The notes under the pieces are model-generated. The model had not been told where the DNA came from. It saw nothing but the letters and a program-made list of their open reading frames with translations, and did not search any database. DNA of 64,000 bases from Eucalyptus grandis (Eukaryota; Streptophyta; Magnoliopsida; Myrtales; Myrtaceae): contig NC_052613.1 of the NCBI RefSeq assembly GCF_016545825.1, positions 33,120,844-33,184,843 on the forward strand, in the 5' to 3' direction. The position numbers and the translations under genes were made by a program. Position 1 is the first letter of the stretch, and every line of letters starts with the position of its first letter. This document shows, in pieces, positions 34,829 through 47,194 of this stretch.

Positions 34829-37800
34829 ATGCTAACAAATCGAGTTTCCCTCAACGAAGTAGCAAGAAAGAAAGAATATGGTTTTAAGGAAGGTCTATTT
34901 CCAAGAAGCAATTGGGAACCTATTGCTTATGATGTGTCATCATCCATTGGCAGATCTCTGGACAGCTTTAAGTTATGTAATTATTTTAATCATTCAGCTC
35001 AAGAGAGCAGTGGCTTCAAGTCATTAAACAAATCAAATCAGTTGATCAAAGAGAGTAGTCACTGGAATCCTTTCAGTGAGAATAATCCGATGTTGGGATG
35101 TAGCATAGGCCAGTATAATATGATGCCTTGTGAAGAGCGCTTGAATGCCCACTTCAGGGAAGACCCTCTTAGGACTCTGGAGAATTTGCAACATGGCATA
35201 GCAGACTTTCTGAGCAGATGTGGTGGTCATGAAATTTCTTTTCCTGATATGAAAAGGTGCACTAATGACAGATTCACAGACACAAACTTCAAGTTGAAGA
35301 ATTCATAAGGGCCTAGTGCATCAATTGATAGTAATACCAATAAAGTTGATGATGTTGATGTTCATGATGAGATTCAATGGGAACATTTGGTCATTGGTGA
35401 AAGGATTGGACCAGGTATTGCTTTGATTAAGTCCCTAGTCAGATTCTATTCATGTCCTTATGCAGGTCCACATTAGCTCAGAGAGCAAGACTCATGAATT
35501 CATATATGTTGATCCTGTTGCTGCATTTTTGGTGAAATTTGTCTAATACTATGAGATATGCTTTATCTCCATTTTACCGCCTAATATGCTCATGGCTAGC
35601 TAGCCATGTAACAAGAAGTGCATGCCTTCTGATAGAAAGTTCTTTACGGCAATCCGAATGTAAGCATAAGTGCAGCAGTTATTATAGGATGCACTACAAC
35701 GCTTTCTCATTGAATTGCATTTGCTGTTTATTATGTCAGAAATTTTACCCCATTTCATTGTCTTCCAAACAGGCTCTTATGGAGAGGTCTATCATGCTTA
35801 CTGGAATGGCAAGGTCAGTTTCAAATATTTCTAAATTCCTACAAATCAAGAATTGGCATTGCATTACTTAATTGAAGAGTTCCTTTATTTTCAGCTGTGA
35901 CTTATATTTGTTTGAAATTATGGAATGTGATTATATCCGTTGACTCCTTTTATATGACTACTTTTAAGCAAAAGATCCTCCTTGAATTTGACATGTAGTC
36001 TTTTTAGTCAAAAGAAATGACAGTTAGTACTTCAGTGTCCTACTTTTGTGCTAACGTTTTAGATTTTTAGACTAAGCAGCTAGTGTGTAATAGTGACATC
36101 AGATATGGTATCAAAATCTGGAATTTCAACCTGGGTTGGTAAAAAAAGCTTCAGAATTGGTAACTTGACATACGCACATGACTTGTTGGACTAGTGCCGA
36201 CCATAATAACTAATTACTTGTTGCTCATTCATGGCCTCGTCTTGCTACTTTCTCTTTTGTACTTTGGATAAGCAAAAGGGAGTTTTACTTTTGGCCCCCT
36301 TGCTACTCTGTTAGTAGGTCCTGTCGAGATTCTGCTTCCATGTTTAGCTCTTCGGTAAAGAGTTGCAGGTTCTCTGGATGTAATCGAATCCTTATTGTGA
36401 AGACTGAAGATTTTTGTACAAACAGTCACAATGAATAGGCTGTTGCAAAGTCTTTTTGTATATTTGTAGTCTGCGACTCAATGGAACCCCATCCATTTGG
36501 TAGAAGCACTTTAAACACTGGTTTGTTTAGGTTTGTCGTTCTTGTGGTTTTATATACTCTTAAATATCAAGAAATGAAAAGACAAGCAGCAGATGGCTCT
36601 CTTTCTCTTTTTAACATTTTCCAAAGAATTTTATGCACCTATTATCAGTACTTTGCAATCTAGACATTACCTTTTGCAAAAATACTTGGTGATGTGCTCT
36701 TATTATTTAAAAATCTATAATGCATCATGAGACCAAAGATAAATTGCAATGCATCTTTGAGTCTATATCTGGCTCAACTTGCTCGTTCACCTGGAGGTGG
36801 CTGTGAAGAAATTTTCGGATCAGGATCTCTCAGCTGCTGCTATGAATAACTTCAGACGAGAAGTAAGCTATCAATAGGTCTTTCATTTGTGCTTTTTATC
36901 TTCCAGTTCTTTTTTCTTTTTTTTTGGGAACAAAATCTTCCAGATTTATTGAGAACTCAAAACTTGTAAAGAATAAAACTTGGATGAACATTGTAAAGGA
37001 AAGAACAGCACGGCCACTTAATGGACATGCGTTTCACAGTAAGACTACCTTATCACACCATGCATTCTGCATTGTCAGAAATATTACAGGAGAAAAGGGG
37101 CAATATGCTTTCCTGTTGCTTTGTTGATGTTGGCATAGAGTTGGTGATTTGATCTACTTTTTTTGATGATCTTTATAACGCCAAGACATTAAATTAATGT
37201 TCTTTACATAAGATCTGAATGACACATGAAGTCCGATAGTTGAAAACAAAAGAGAAAGATCCACAGATCACAAGTTCAGTTTAGTTTATGTGTATCTGTA
37301 TGTATTTTGGAAGCTGATGAATTACTGTGCTCAGTAATTGATTTGCATTTTGAGCAAGAATAAAACTGAGGACAAAGAAATGCTTTCCCCGTTTATCCAG
37401 CAACTGTAAGATAAATGACTATGCACCGCGCTTTTTGCTTCTGTGCCAAGGTTACTGATAATGCGTAGACAGTGTCATCAGAGTGTCATACTTTTCATGG
37501 ATTCCATGATCTATCCACGTCTATGGAAATAGTTGTGTTCAACGATTAATTTGTTTGCTTAATTTGCTTATTTAGCAAGGAAAGAAATGATGACCAATCA
37601 GAGCAATGAGTCAACAAATGCTTTCCAATATATCTAGGAAGATAACTGACAGTGTGTCTTCTTCTTATGTTCCAAGGCGCAGATGATCCGTAGACTGCAT
37701 CATCCAAATGTTGTTCTTTTCATGGGTGCTGTGGCCCGTCCTCAACATCTTTTTATCATTATGGAGTATCTTCCAAGGTACAATTTTTTGTACCTTAAAA

Positions 37801-39136
37801 AACCTTGGTAGTATGGGAACGACATCACTTCTTTTTTAGGGGGATGCGGCTCATCTATCTACTTTTGTTTACTTCTCCGGGGGAAGCTTGTACAGTATTA
37901 TACATCGTCCTCACTGTCATTTTAATGAGAAACGCAGGATAAAAACAGCCCTTGATTTGGTATGAAACAATTGGTCTCCCTTCTCTCTGTTGTTGGAGAT
38001 ATAGAGATTTGCTTTTCTGATGTCGATTTAAGTGCCTATGCAAATTTTACAGGCACGGGGAATGAATTGCTTGGACACAAGCGTCCCAACAATAGTTCAT
38101 CGAGATTTGAAATCACCAAATCTTCTTGTTGACAAAAACTAGATCATCAAAGTACGTAAGATTTATTAATGTAGCCTGACACTTTTATTCATTCGTCCAA
38201 TTCTTTAAATAGCAAATCAAGCTATTCTCTTGCGTGCATATCATTCATCCATCTCCTAAGTGCTACTAACGTCTTACTTGCCTTTTTCTCTTTTTCTCGG
38301 ATACTCTTTTTGACATTGTGAGCACCTTAGATGTGCTTGATATTGACGGTATTAGCTTCTAGGATAACATGTGAACTTTATTTCTTGTAGACTTTGACTT
38401 CTCATTTTCTCTTTTCACTACCATACATGAACTTACACGTGTATAGAAACCTGATGTGGATGATTCTAGATTTACCAAACTTGCTGATGTGATGCAATTT
38501 CCATCAGTAATGTGCTCTGTGATTTCGATGTGAATGATGATTAAAGTTTGCAGTAAAATATCATTTGCATCCTCACTAAAATTTATCGTTGTGCAAGTCT
38601 GTGATTTTGGGCTGTCATGCTTGAAGCATAATACTTTCTTGTCATTTAGCTCAACTGCTGAAACGGTAAAATTGGAAGCTTTCTTGAAAATCATTCTTGA
38701 AGAGTTTTCAAGGATGAAGAGAGAAAGATATCCAACTATATTGAAATAGAGAAAGACATTTGGATGGTTTCAACTGATAGCTTTCAGTGAAGTTAAATGG
38801 ACAATTAGCAACAAAAGAGGAAACAAAGAGAAAACAGCTGGAAACATCATGGTCATTTCGGAAGTAGACTTCTTCTCTAATGCAATCTAAATAGTCGGAC
38901 AAACAAGTACACTGTTTCAATTTGTGAAATTAGTAAACAGTTTGCCATAAAATTACTAAACAATGCCTTAATAGTCTGAGAGCCTTGTTTTCCAGATTTA
39001 TTTTATATTTGGATTTGAAGAAACCATTCTTGATGTTTCTCGAGATTTTGAGCTGTTCCTAATGTGAAGTTCTTGGTCGTGTCAGGCTGAGTGGATGGCA
39101 CCAAAAGTTCTCCGCAATGAACCGTTGAATGAAAAG
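34829..39136 (+). pseudogene. Raf-like MAPKKK (EDR1/SIS8-type) pseudogene, introns retained, C-lobe end missing
   Basis: Remnant of a plant Raf-like protein kinase kinase kinase. Recognisable exons: 34829-35414 (N-terminal region, then IQWEHLVIGERIGPG), 35773-35813 (GSYGEVYHAYWNGK, G-loop), 36797-36862 (VAVKKFSDQDL, ATP lysine), 37677-37777 (RRLHHPNVVLFMGAV), 37881-37959 (GSLYSIIHRPH), 38053-38151 ([12 protein letters not shown], catalytic loop), about 38598-38665 (CDFGLSCLKHN, Mg loop) and 39086-39136 (EWMAPKVLRNEP). Lesions: an in-frame TAA at 35306-35308; TAG at 38140-38142 where the family has Trp after VDKN; the conserved acceptor AG missing before the 37881 exon (reads CCGG); APE changed to APK; and nothing after subdomain VIII, so the C-lobe helices are lost. 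Retained introns make it a duplicated rather than retrotransposed pseudogene. Confidence 0.92.
37447..37510 (+). pseudogene. Decayed duplicate of the kinase exon at 37677
   Basis: The segment reads 'ccaaggttactgataatgcgtagac..catcagagtgtcatacttttcatgg'. It parallels the real exon 'ccaaggcgcagatgatccgtagac..catccaaatgttgttcttttcatgg' 230 bp downstream. Upstream intron sequence ('aatgctttcc') is duplicated too (about 37380 and 37618). It lies inside the pseudogene's third recognisable intron and cannot encode the kinase motif any more. Confidence 0.6.
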
Positions 39137-39344
39137 TGAGTTGTGCATATATGAGGTAGCTTCAATTATTTTGTCCGGACTAAGTTTCTTAAGCCTGTGT
39201 AGTTTGCGACAGTCAAGCCTAAGCATTGCTGTGATCATATATTGTAAGGAATAAATCAAATAAAGACCTGAAGTGTAACTGTTTTCTAAGAAAAGAAGAC
39301 CTAAAGTAGACTTTATCTCAAGTAAAGGTCTGAAATGACAAACT

Positions 39345-40800
39345 TAGTCCCAAATAAGAGCCTCAATTTTAAAGTCAAGCAAATCTTATTTGTAGCTAGG
39401 AGTATTTTCATCTAAGGATTTTTTTGTTTTTGTTTTTCTTTTCTTTCTTTCATCGTCTTGCTTGCGCCTCCTCCTCCAATTGCATCACCCCTTTCTTGAC
39501 AACTGCGTCAAACTCATCATGCACGAGTTTGCATAAGTGCAAAACAATTTGAACAATTTAGGAAAAGAAGAAAATGGAAAGATATTCGAGAAGTCCTGTA
39601 ATTTTCCAAAACTCAAATTGCGTGCTTCAGTTTTGCAGCCTCCCCATCAATAAACTTCAACGTGCGTTCTCTGCATTCTGCAATTTCGCGTCCTCACCCA
39701 ACACTATTTGATTTCAGTAGAAGCTTGATTGAAGTTATTCGCCACCAGTCACCTTCTCCGATGATAAAAAACTTGAGAATGGAGAAATATCCATAAATGG
39801 GTTTTGTTTTTATTCTTTTTACTTGTAAGAACTTATCCTGGTAATTAAAGCAACAGTTTCATGTTCTCCCAGCTAATGAAATTGGCTATGCATGATAACT
39901 TTCACTCACAGTTTCTAGGGAATGTTATGTTGGGTTTGGATTGGATTATTCATAACATTAATAGATGCAGCTTGCATTGAGGTGGAATATGTGGCTTCTC
40001 GGGAGGGTCCAATTGTGTAGCACATGCTTGTTATCTACGAAGGTTGTTGAATCATTCTGACTCATAATTGAAGATATTCGCTGACAGTAGCGATTCGAAT
40101 TAGAGAGCATTCAATCTCAAAAATAGATGACTCTGGTTCCACAAATGTAGAAACAAATTTGCATCTCTAACTTTAAAATATTATCTTCATAGATTTCAGA
40201 GAGAATAATAAGTTGATTAAAATGGAAAATTGCTCAGAAATCCCCAAAATCGCGCATTTCACTGAATGAATTGGTGCACATAAATATTATAGGGAATCCT
40301 CAAAACACCTCTAATAAATTTGGCTTAGGGACTTCAATCCAGCTTCTCGTTGAGATTGATCATAGCTTGCGTGAAGACGAATTTGAGTTCAAGCATCAAC
40401 GACGACAAGGACAGTGAGCTAATGGATTACACTTTGCCATGCTTGACCACGACCACAAGATGTGGGGGTCAAACCGAGCAAAGTGTCACATCTTGGCCCA
40501 CTCGTGCTCGATCTAGGGCTCAAATAGACCTCCATCTTTTCACAAAGGTACTGGAATTGCTGTTGAGGGCACTAACGAGGGAGGTTGAGGGCGTCGATGG
40601 CGAGGTTGGCAGGGAAGATAGAGATGGACTCTACAGAACGCGATCTAGAGAGCGAAGAAGGTGGAGGCACAAGGACGGTGAAGAAAAGAAAGAGGAAAGA
40701 AATAAAAGAAGAAAGGACAAAAATAAGGTCTTTAGATGGAAATTCCTAGCTACAATTAAGATTTGGTTGGCTTTTAAGTTGAGATTGACTAAGGCACTGC
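39345..40800. mobile_element. Fold-back repeat with ~75-bp arms, 1.4 kb
   Basis: The left arm (about 39345-39425) reads, reverse-complemented, 'cttagatgaaaatactcc' then 'tagctacaaataagatttgc'. The right arm (about 40728-40795) reads 'tttagatggaaattcctagc' then 'tacaattaagatttggttgg'. Arms are roughly 80 percent alike by eye. The plus-strand frame at 40350-40868 spans the right arm and shows no family features, so I do not call it a gene. The element lies directly after the last kinase exon. Confidence 0.5.
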
Positions 40801-41400
40801 ATGACAATGTTCTGTTTCTTTGTTCTTTTGTTTTTTTGTTCCCCGTTTCTCGAAATAGAAAAGAATAGAAATTTGTTTGATGACATCAATTAATTTTTCT
40901 ATTTTTTGAAATAGAAAAGCAACTATGAAATAGATTTGGAACAGAAATAATAAATAGAAACAAGTAACTTCTTATTTCCGGAAACAATTTTTATAAATAA
41001 GCCATTTTCTTTCCTTTTTTTTTTTTTTTTCCTTTTCTTCTTCTTCCTCGATTTCTGCTGCCCCTCATGGTCCCCTGCCGTCCTCCATCGTCACCCATTG
41101 CCTGCCACTATCCTCTACCATCGCCCGCTGCTAGTCATCGATCGCTAGCAGCCGTCCACCAGTCGCAAGCTAGAGAAGGAGAAAGAATAAGAAGAGAGGG
41201 AAAAAAAATCTAAAAAATTTAAAAAGAAATTCTATGGCATAAAAAATGCACTCTTATTCTTTTTCAATTCTGAGAACAGATTTTTTATGTAGTTACTAAA
41301 CATGTTCTTTTACTTAGAAATTGTCAAGAATAAAAATATGAAAGGACTATTTCTATAAAAAAAAAAAACCAAACGCACTGTAAGTTAATCACTTGAACCT
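40796..41400. repeat. AT-rich repeat with GC-rich core, possible MITE
   Basis: Flanked by GCACTG (40792 area and 41376 area), with pyrimidine-rich sequence, a 'ccgtcctccatcgtcaccc' core near 41070-41170 and a poly-A end. Inverted ends are weak. Class uncertain. Confidence 0.3.
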
Positions 41401-41439
41401 CTTATTTGAGATAATATCCTGTTTAGGTCCTTTTTTTGA

Positions 41440-41468
41440 AAATCATCATCATCATCATCATCATCATT
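41440..41468. repeat. (ATC)n microsatellite
   Basis: Trinucleotide run, 'atcatcatc..', just upstream of a TATATAAAA sequence (41478) and the PPR fragment. Confidence 0.9.
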
Positions 41469-41519
41469 TTGCATTAGTATATAAAACCCCAAATTTTGTT
41501 TGAGTTTTGAGCCTCGCAC

Positions 41520-41696
41520 ATGTTGGCTGGAGTCAGAGTCCCGTTCTTTCTGCCAACACCTGGCCACGTCTGTTCAAGACGCTTCCTCAACTCCTCCTCC
41601 GACTCCCTCTCTCCGAGCCCGACATCGTTCGTTTCGTACCTCAAAGACTGCAAATCCCTCCGCGAACTCAAGCAAATCCACGGCGGGGTCATTTAA
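41520..41696 (+). pseudogene. 5' fragment of a pentatricopeptide-repeat (PPR) protein gene
   Basis: 58 codons from ATG 41520 to TAA 41694-41696. The first ~35 residues are rich in Ser, Arg, Pro and Leu and look like an organelle-targeting presequence (RRFLNSSSDSLSPSPTSF). They are followed by SYLKDCKSLRELKQIHGGVI, the typical start of the first PPR motif of plant E/DYW-class organelle RNA-editing factors. The frame then stops and the following DNA shows no PPR sequence, so only the 5' end survives. A TATATAAAA box at 41478-41486 lies about 35 bp upstream, so promoter DNA may have been kept or copied too. Longer frames on the same stretch are shadows. Confidence 0.75.
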
Positions 41697-41899
41697 CAAG
41701 AAGATATTAGACATGATGTCATGCAATGGAAGGAGACGGCACCTCGTTTTCTTTTTCAATTTTTTTTTCCCCATTGACCGCGCTACTGCGACTTGTACAT
41801 AGCCGGATGCTAAGCCGGATGCTAAGCCGGATGCTAACATTGAGTGCTAAAGTAAGTGGCCATAGTGGGTTATGGTGTCATTTAAAATTCACACGTAGC

Positions 41900-42380
41900 T
41901 AGTGTTGCAGGGGTCGATTACGGGAGCATGAGCGTGAGCTTGCAATCGTCATCGGTAGGGTCATAATCGCGGTTGAGAGATCCATCAAGATAAGATTAAC
42001 AAGTGATCTCAATGGCAATAACCAGCATTGCTCATCTGATTGCTATGAGCGGGTTTGTGATCATGGCAATTCCTTTTCATTGATCTTTTTTCTTTTGCCA
42101 AGTGATAAGAAAGATGGTGAGGCTGAGCAAGACAAGAATAGACACCCCGTCCGAGCGAAAAAAAAACATGTAAATATGGAGCAAGAAGTGTTGTTAGTGC
42201 ATTGTGGAAATTAGCTTTTAATCAACAATTAGGTCTTTGGCCAAAAATGAATGGATACAATGTCAGATTCAAGATGTTCCTCGTGGAAATTAACTTTTAC
42301 GTGAAGGTACTTTTTAGGACTTGCCTAATCATCTTCTTTATTGGTAACTTTTGCAAGATTCATGTTGAATATGATCGAAG
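41900..42380. repeat. Dispersed block A, copy 4 (partial)
   Basis: Contains 'gagcatgagcgtgagcttgcaa', 'gatggtgaggctgagcaagac' and the 120-bp unit motif 'caacaattaggtctttggcc', in the order found in the other A copies, but shortened between them. Confidence 0.6.
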
Positions 42381-44459
42381 GGCTCCATAGAATGAAGAGT
42401 TTCACTATTTAAGAACGACAGACACCTTTTGATGCCCTTGAAGAGAAGCTGGTAAAGTAAAATTCGCACCATTTTGTGAAGTTTCTCCAAGTCTGCCATG
42501 GACCTGAGGTATACTGTGATAAGCGAGAAGCAAATTAACATACAGAGCCCAGGTACTACAAACTGCATAAGAAAAGGCATTTGCACTTGCGACAAGTTTT
42601 AAAGTATGTCAACTAGTGCCTCCAGTAACATATTAGACGAATGATGACAGCTTCAACGAACTAGGACAAGAAACCCCAGACTCAACTACTCTGGACATTC
42701 TCAGGAACAAATTCTAATAAACCAGAGTACGAGAGATAAAGCGATGAAAAGATATGGCAAGGAACAATATCAAACAGGACATTTGAAGAGACTTTGGACA
42801 GCTTAAACTTCTAGAAAACGGGTCTTTGTTTTCTAAACTGGGAACAGAGAAATATTATTCCAATAGTGGTCCTAGAATCAACAGATTCCTCGGCATGGAT
42901 AATCGATAACCAGGTTTCTCAATCCTACTTATAAATTTTTATGAAGAAACAACACGGTCAAACTCCGAATTTTGCTTTGTGACTATCTGACGGAAATATA
43001 AAGAAGAAGATGCTTCGGACAAGATATAGATGGCTTGCATTTGTACTTCACTGAAACCAAGTGCATGGAAAATGACACGTTCAAATATGATTCGGGAGTA
43101 AATACCCCCGACCAAACACAGCTACCTTATCCTGGGACTCGGAAATAACGTTTGCTGGACAATATCTTATTATACATTGATTATGTTAAATTGTGGACAT
43201 TTGACTAGTACAGAGATATGCAGCACTTTAAGTGCAAACATGTCATGGAAATGACTATAGTGCTTTAAGTTTGTGAGCTATTTGATGTATTTTATGAACT
43301 CGTTTGAAACAATGGAAGAGTCAGATTACTAGGAACTCTTAAGATGCCCAGATGACATTTTTCCATGGCTAGGAGAGCATTACTTCCTAATCCAATTAAA
43401 AAACAATTGATGGTCCATATTGGCACTTATGGAAAGAGCTATGAGGATGAAGCACCAAAAAAGCAATGAATACAACTAAAACTGCAACAAGAGGACAAGA
43501 GCAGAATTCAAACTTTATCTGACAAATAACAACTAGTAAGTGAGCTTTTCTTCTTCATACTAGCCATCCGATGAACATATGAAATTGCAATAGGCTCCAC
43601 ACCTGAGTGATCCTTAGATCATCTGCTTTTGCTGTGGATTTATCTAAAAATAGGTGAATTGCGAAGCAATTAGATCACCTTCAATCAACTAGCTTGCTTT
43701 CCTTACATATCAATATTGTACTCCATCTGTGAGCAGATTGGATTTCGGATCTCTCTCTTTATCCTAATATGTGGCTCAACCGCCAGGGGAGAGGAGTGAG
43801 TAAAATGCAGGTACTATCGTGATCTGTGAATCTCAGAAAGCTGGGGCGAGGGGTTTATGAAGGAATTCTACAATAAATTGGATCCAATGCCTTTTTCTCT
43901 CGCTTTGATGGTTTGACGATATTATAGCTTGAACTCATTGCAATTTAGAGAGACTCTTACGTCGACATAGGCGATACTACTATTGTGGTAAAAACACAGG
44001 AATTTTAGAATGGCATCAAATATGTACAAATTTTTTTTCTTAGTATCCACAAAAGTAAATCGGCAAGAAATAACATTAGAAAAGCAGCACATCATATAAA
44101 ATCACCTTTCAATGAGGCCTACTCTTTTTGTCCAAGAGAGTCAAAGTTAGAAGCAGAAGAAAAAGAATGACTAAACAACACTTTATATTTAGTCTCATAT
44201 TTTCCACAAGAATACAATGACCATATCACGCGATATTGAGTTAATTGATTATGTACCATCAAGTCACAAATGCAGGCGAAGTAATATCTATGTATCTCTA
44301 TGTTATGAACTCAAGTAAAACAACTGAACAGTAGACAACTAAAGTAACTTAAGTTATGATAATTTGAGTAGGATATTACTTGCCAATCCATGTGATGATA
44401 GTACTTTGGACTCTCAAGAGCTGTGGTTCTAACTTTGTAAATAAAGTGTCCACTAAGAA
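42381..44459. other. Intergenic DNA, no gene assigned
   Basis: A minus-strand frame at 42338-42595 (85 codons) has no recognised motif. The remainder is AT-rich with no strong signal on either strand. Confidence 0.4.
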
Positions 44460-45146
44460 GATTGGATGAAACTAATCATCGTGGCATGGACATCCCTAAT
44501 GTTTCAAAAGCAGGAGTCAATATCAACACCCTGTAAAATGAGAGAAAGACACACGAAGCTATGATAGCCATCACAATGCTCATTCAAGAATCGAGAAGGT
44601 CAATGTTTCAACAAGCCAAAACAAATTTGGATTCTGCACCTGTCAAACAAACAGTCGCCATTATTTATATTTAACTAGCAAATGAACCAACACTACATCC
44701 TGCACATTCTCAAAACAATGTCAAAGATGTTAGTATACTCCTACAAGGTATAAACAAGATCACGCTCAAGGAGGGAAAATCAGTCAATATAAACTTTAAT
44801 GTTGATGCCACTGTCAATGGGAGACTGAACTATTGCTTTGATTTATTATAGGAAGTGGTGCACACATCAGCTTCCCTCGCCTAGTCAGCCAAAATCCGGC
44901 CTATGGTCAAACAGGCAATTATGTCCAATCAAGACTTGAGTACAGCTTTGATGTCCTTAGAGTTGGTACCCGCAACAGCAACCTGCTTGCACGTGGCCCT
45001 GTGAGTCAGTGAAGTTGAGAAAAAGTGCTTGGAGATAAAAACATCTAGCATGAACGGCTCCATGTAGACTATGGTGTGCTGTGTGAAGGACATGTGCCTA
45101 TTTGAATTCTTGGACTTTTTCCCCTTTTGGTAATTGTATGGCCAGC
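44460..45146. repeat. Tandem-duplicated unit 1, left part (split by the LTR retrotransposon)
   Basis: Matches 57387-58100 closely: 'ggatgaaactaa', 'gaagctatgatagcca', 'ctcaaggagggaaaatcagtca', 'gcttccctcgcctagt', 'gttggtacc..gcaacag' and 'ccttttggt'. It ends in the target duplication CCAGC (45142-45146). A frame conserved in both units reads, on minus, 'STSLT' followed by 'VAGTNSKDI', but this copy is interrupted by stops. Function not recognised. Confidence 0.8.
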
Positions 45147-46931
45147 TGTCGCGACCTCTTTTTTCTTTTTCGGCGCCCGCGATCGGGTATGGACGCCTTG
45201 CGGAGGCTAATGGCTCGGCTGAAATTAATTATGCCCAGACTCACCCAAGTCCATCAATTCGCGACTTAATGGTTCAAGTTTTTAACCTGTAAGTCAATTT
45301 TAAAACGAAGTCACCACTAATCGGTTTGGGGTGGGTCGATTAGAAACCCAAGCGAAATATTGAGAGAAATACTCGCTCCTGCGCAACCAGAGAAATTAGA
45401 ATCGGGGACTTGATTACACTAGTTAATTACTAATGCCATTTCGGTACCTAATATTGTTTAAACCCTAAGGCTTTTTGGATTTTTGAGGGATTTTCCATGC
45501 ATTTTTTAGAGGAAAAATATTTTTGAGTCTTTTTCTAATTTTTGGACATAAAAGGGATTTTTTTTTATTTTTTGGTATTTTTGGAAAAATACAAGTCTTT
45601 TTGGCTTTTTCATGAATTTTGGCTTTTTTGGGAAAATATGGAGATTTTTGAATTTTTTTATTTTTTTTATTAAAATATTATTTTATATTATTATATATTA
45701 TATAAATAAATAAAAAAGACCCGGTCGGATCCGCAGGTTGGGTCTGACCCGGGCCATTCACCCAGACCCGTTGCGAGGCCCGGCCCGGACTTTTTTCTTT
45801 CTTTTAAGCAAATCGCAGCCCAAAAGCGAAATAGGCCCACTTCTCTTAGGCCCGCGCAAATTTGGCCCGCGCAACTAAACCCTAGAGGAACCGGGTCATT
45901 CGCTTGACCCGACGACCCAACTTTCGGCTGCCCCAAATTCGCGAAACCCTACCCGAATCCAACCCGACTCGCGGCCCGACGTCTGCCGCCCCCGGGATTT
46001 ACGGAATCCCGGGATTGTGACTGGAAAATCGGGAACCCTAGGGTTTCCGAATCAAGGCACCGAGGAGCGCAGCGGCGGCGACGGTGATGACGGTGGCAAT
46101 GACTGAACTGAGGAGATGGAGGTGGCGACGGCGACGGCGACGGCGCGGTACCCGCCCATGACGACAGCGCGACGAGGGCGGCGATGACAGCGAGACCCCT
46201 GCGAATCTCTTCTTCTTCGACGTCTCTCTCTCACTCTACTCCTCCCTCTGGCGAGACCCAGATCCGAAGTCGCGAGCCCTCGGTCCCCCTGAAGTCTCTC
46301 AGTGGGGTGTCCAAGGGTCACGACTTCGATCCCCCCTGCCTCTCTCTCCCTTCGTGTGTCTCTGTGTTCGCTTCTTCGGCTAGATTCAAGATCTTCGGCG
46401 GCTCGTCTTCGGGCCTCCCCTGAAGTCTCTCAGGGGAAGCTATCGAAGCTTGCCATTGGTGATCTCCTCTTCGCCGTCTATGTCTTCTTCGTTGGCGATG
46501 GAGGGCCTATTTATAGGCCGAGGGGTGGCTGGTCGACGGAGCTCGACCGTCGGTTGCCGTAGCCTTCGCCGGCCGAACCGGCGTCCCATCCGACACCAGC
46601 TATCCCCCCACTCCACGTCCCATCGCCGTTCGGTGCCAGCTAGTCCACGTGCGTCGCTGCTCCTCCCCCCCGCTCTAGTATCGCGCCCTCCGGCGTGTGT
46701 CTTTGGGCGCGAGGAAGAAGAAGACCTAGCTGGGCCGGGCTGAGGCGGAAATGGGCCGAGGAGGCCAAGAGGAGGGGTTTTTTTTCTGTTTTTTCTGTTT
46801 TTCTTGTTTTTTCTATTTTTTCGTTCATTATTATTATTATTTTTATCCGATAAAGATAAGATAAAATAAAATAAAATAAAATAAAATAAAGTAAAACCTA
46901 ATTAATTAAAAGGAAATTTTAGGCGTCAACA
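45147..46931 (-). repeat. 3' LTR, 1785 bp
   Basis: Plus-strand ends are TGTCGCGACC and GGCGTCAACA, the TG..CA termini expected of an LTR. It includes an AAAAT-type microsatellite (46861-46890) and a GC-rich half (45900-46740) whose long frames are also present, differently broken, in the other LTR and are not genes. Confidence 0.93.
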
Positions 46932-46944
46932 ACTGCCCCTCTTT
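46932..46944 (-). other. Polypurine tract
   Basis: Read on minus: AAAGAGGGGCAGT directly before the LTR start TGTTGACGCC. This is the plus-strand priming site and fixes the element's orientation. Confidence 0.85.
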
Positions 46945-47194
46945 GAAGGTGAGCTCGCAGAGGTTGCATTCAAAGACAAACTGATGCCTAAATTTTATCC
47001 ATACATGCGTAACAGATTATATTTTACTTGGGACCTATTATCCTATGCAAAAAGAGCAATATAACATTACATATACTAAGATAGATAAGAAGATACATGT
47101 AGTTACTTACTGGGAGCGAGTGAGATAGGGTGTGAACCCCAAGTTTTGGCAAGTATCAAGGCGTCATCTTACCTGTTGCATGAGGAGATTGCTT

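Noticed and set aside
40350..40868. 172-codon plus-strand frame as a gene
   Set aside because: Low-complexity Lys/Arg/Glu-rich middle; the frame runs into the fold-back arm and an AT-rich repeat. No recognisable motif or splice structure.
46052..46743. Arg/Ser/Pro-rich frames in the GC-rich part of the LTR
   Set aside because: The same DNA occurs in the other LTR (55854-56664) with different frame breaks, so they are by-products of LTR sequence.
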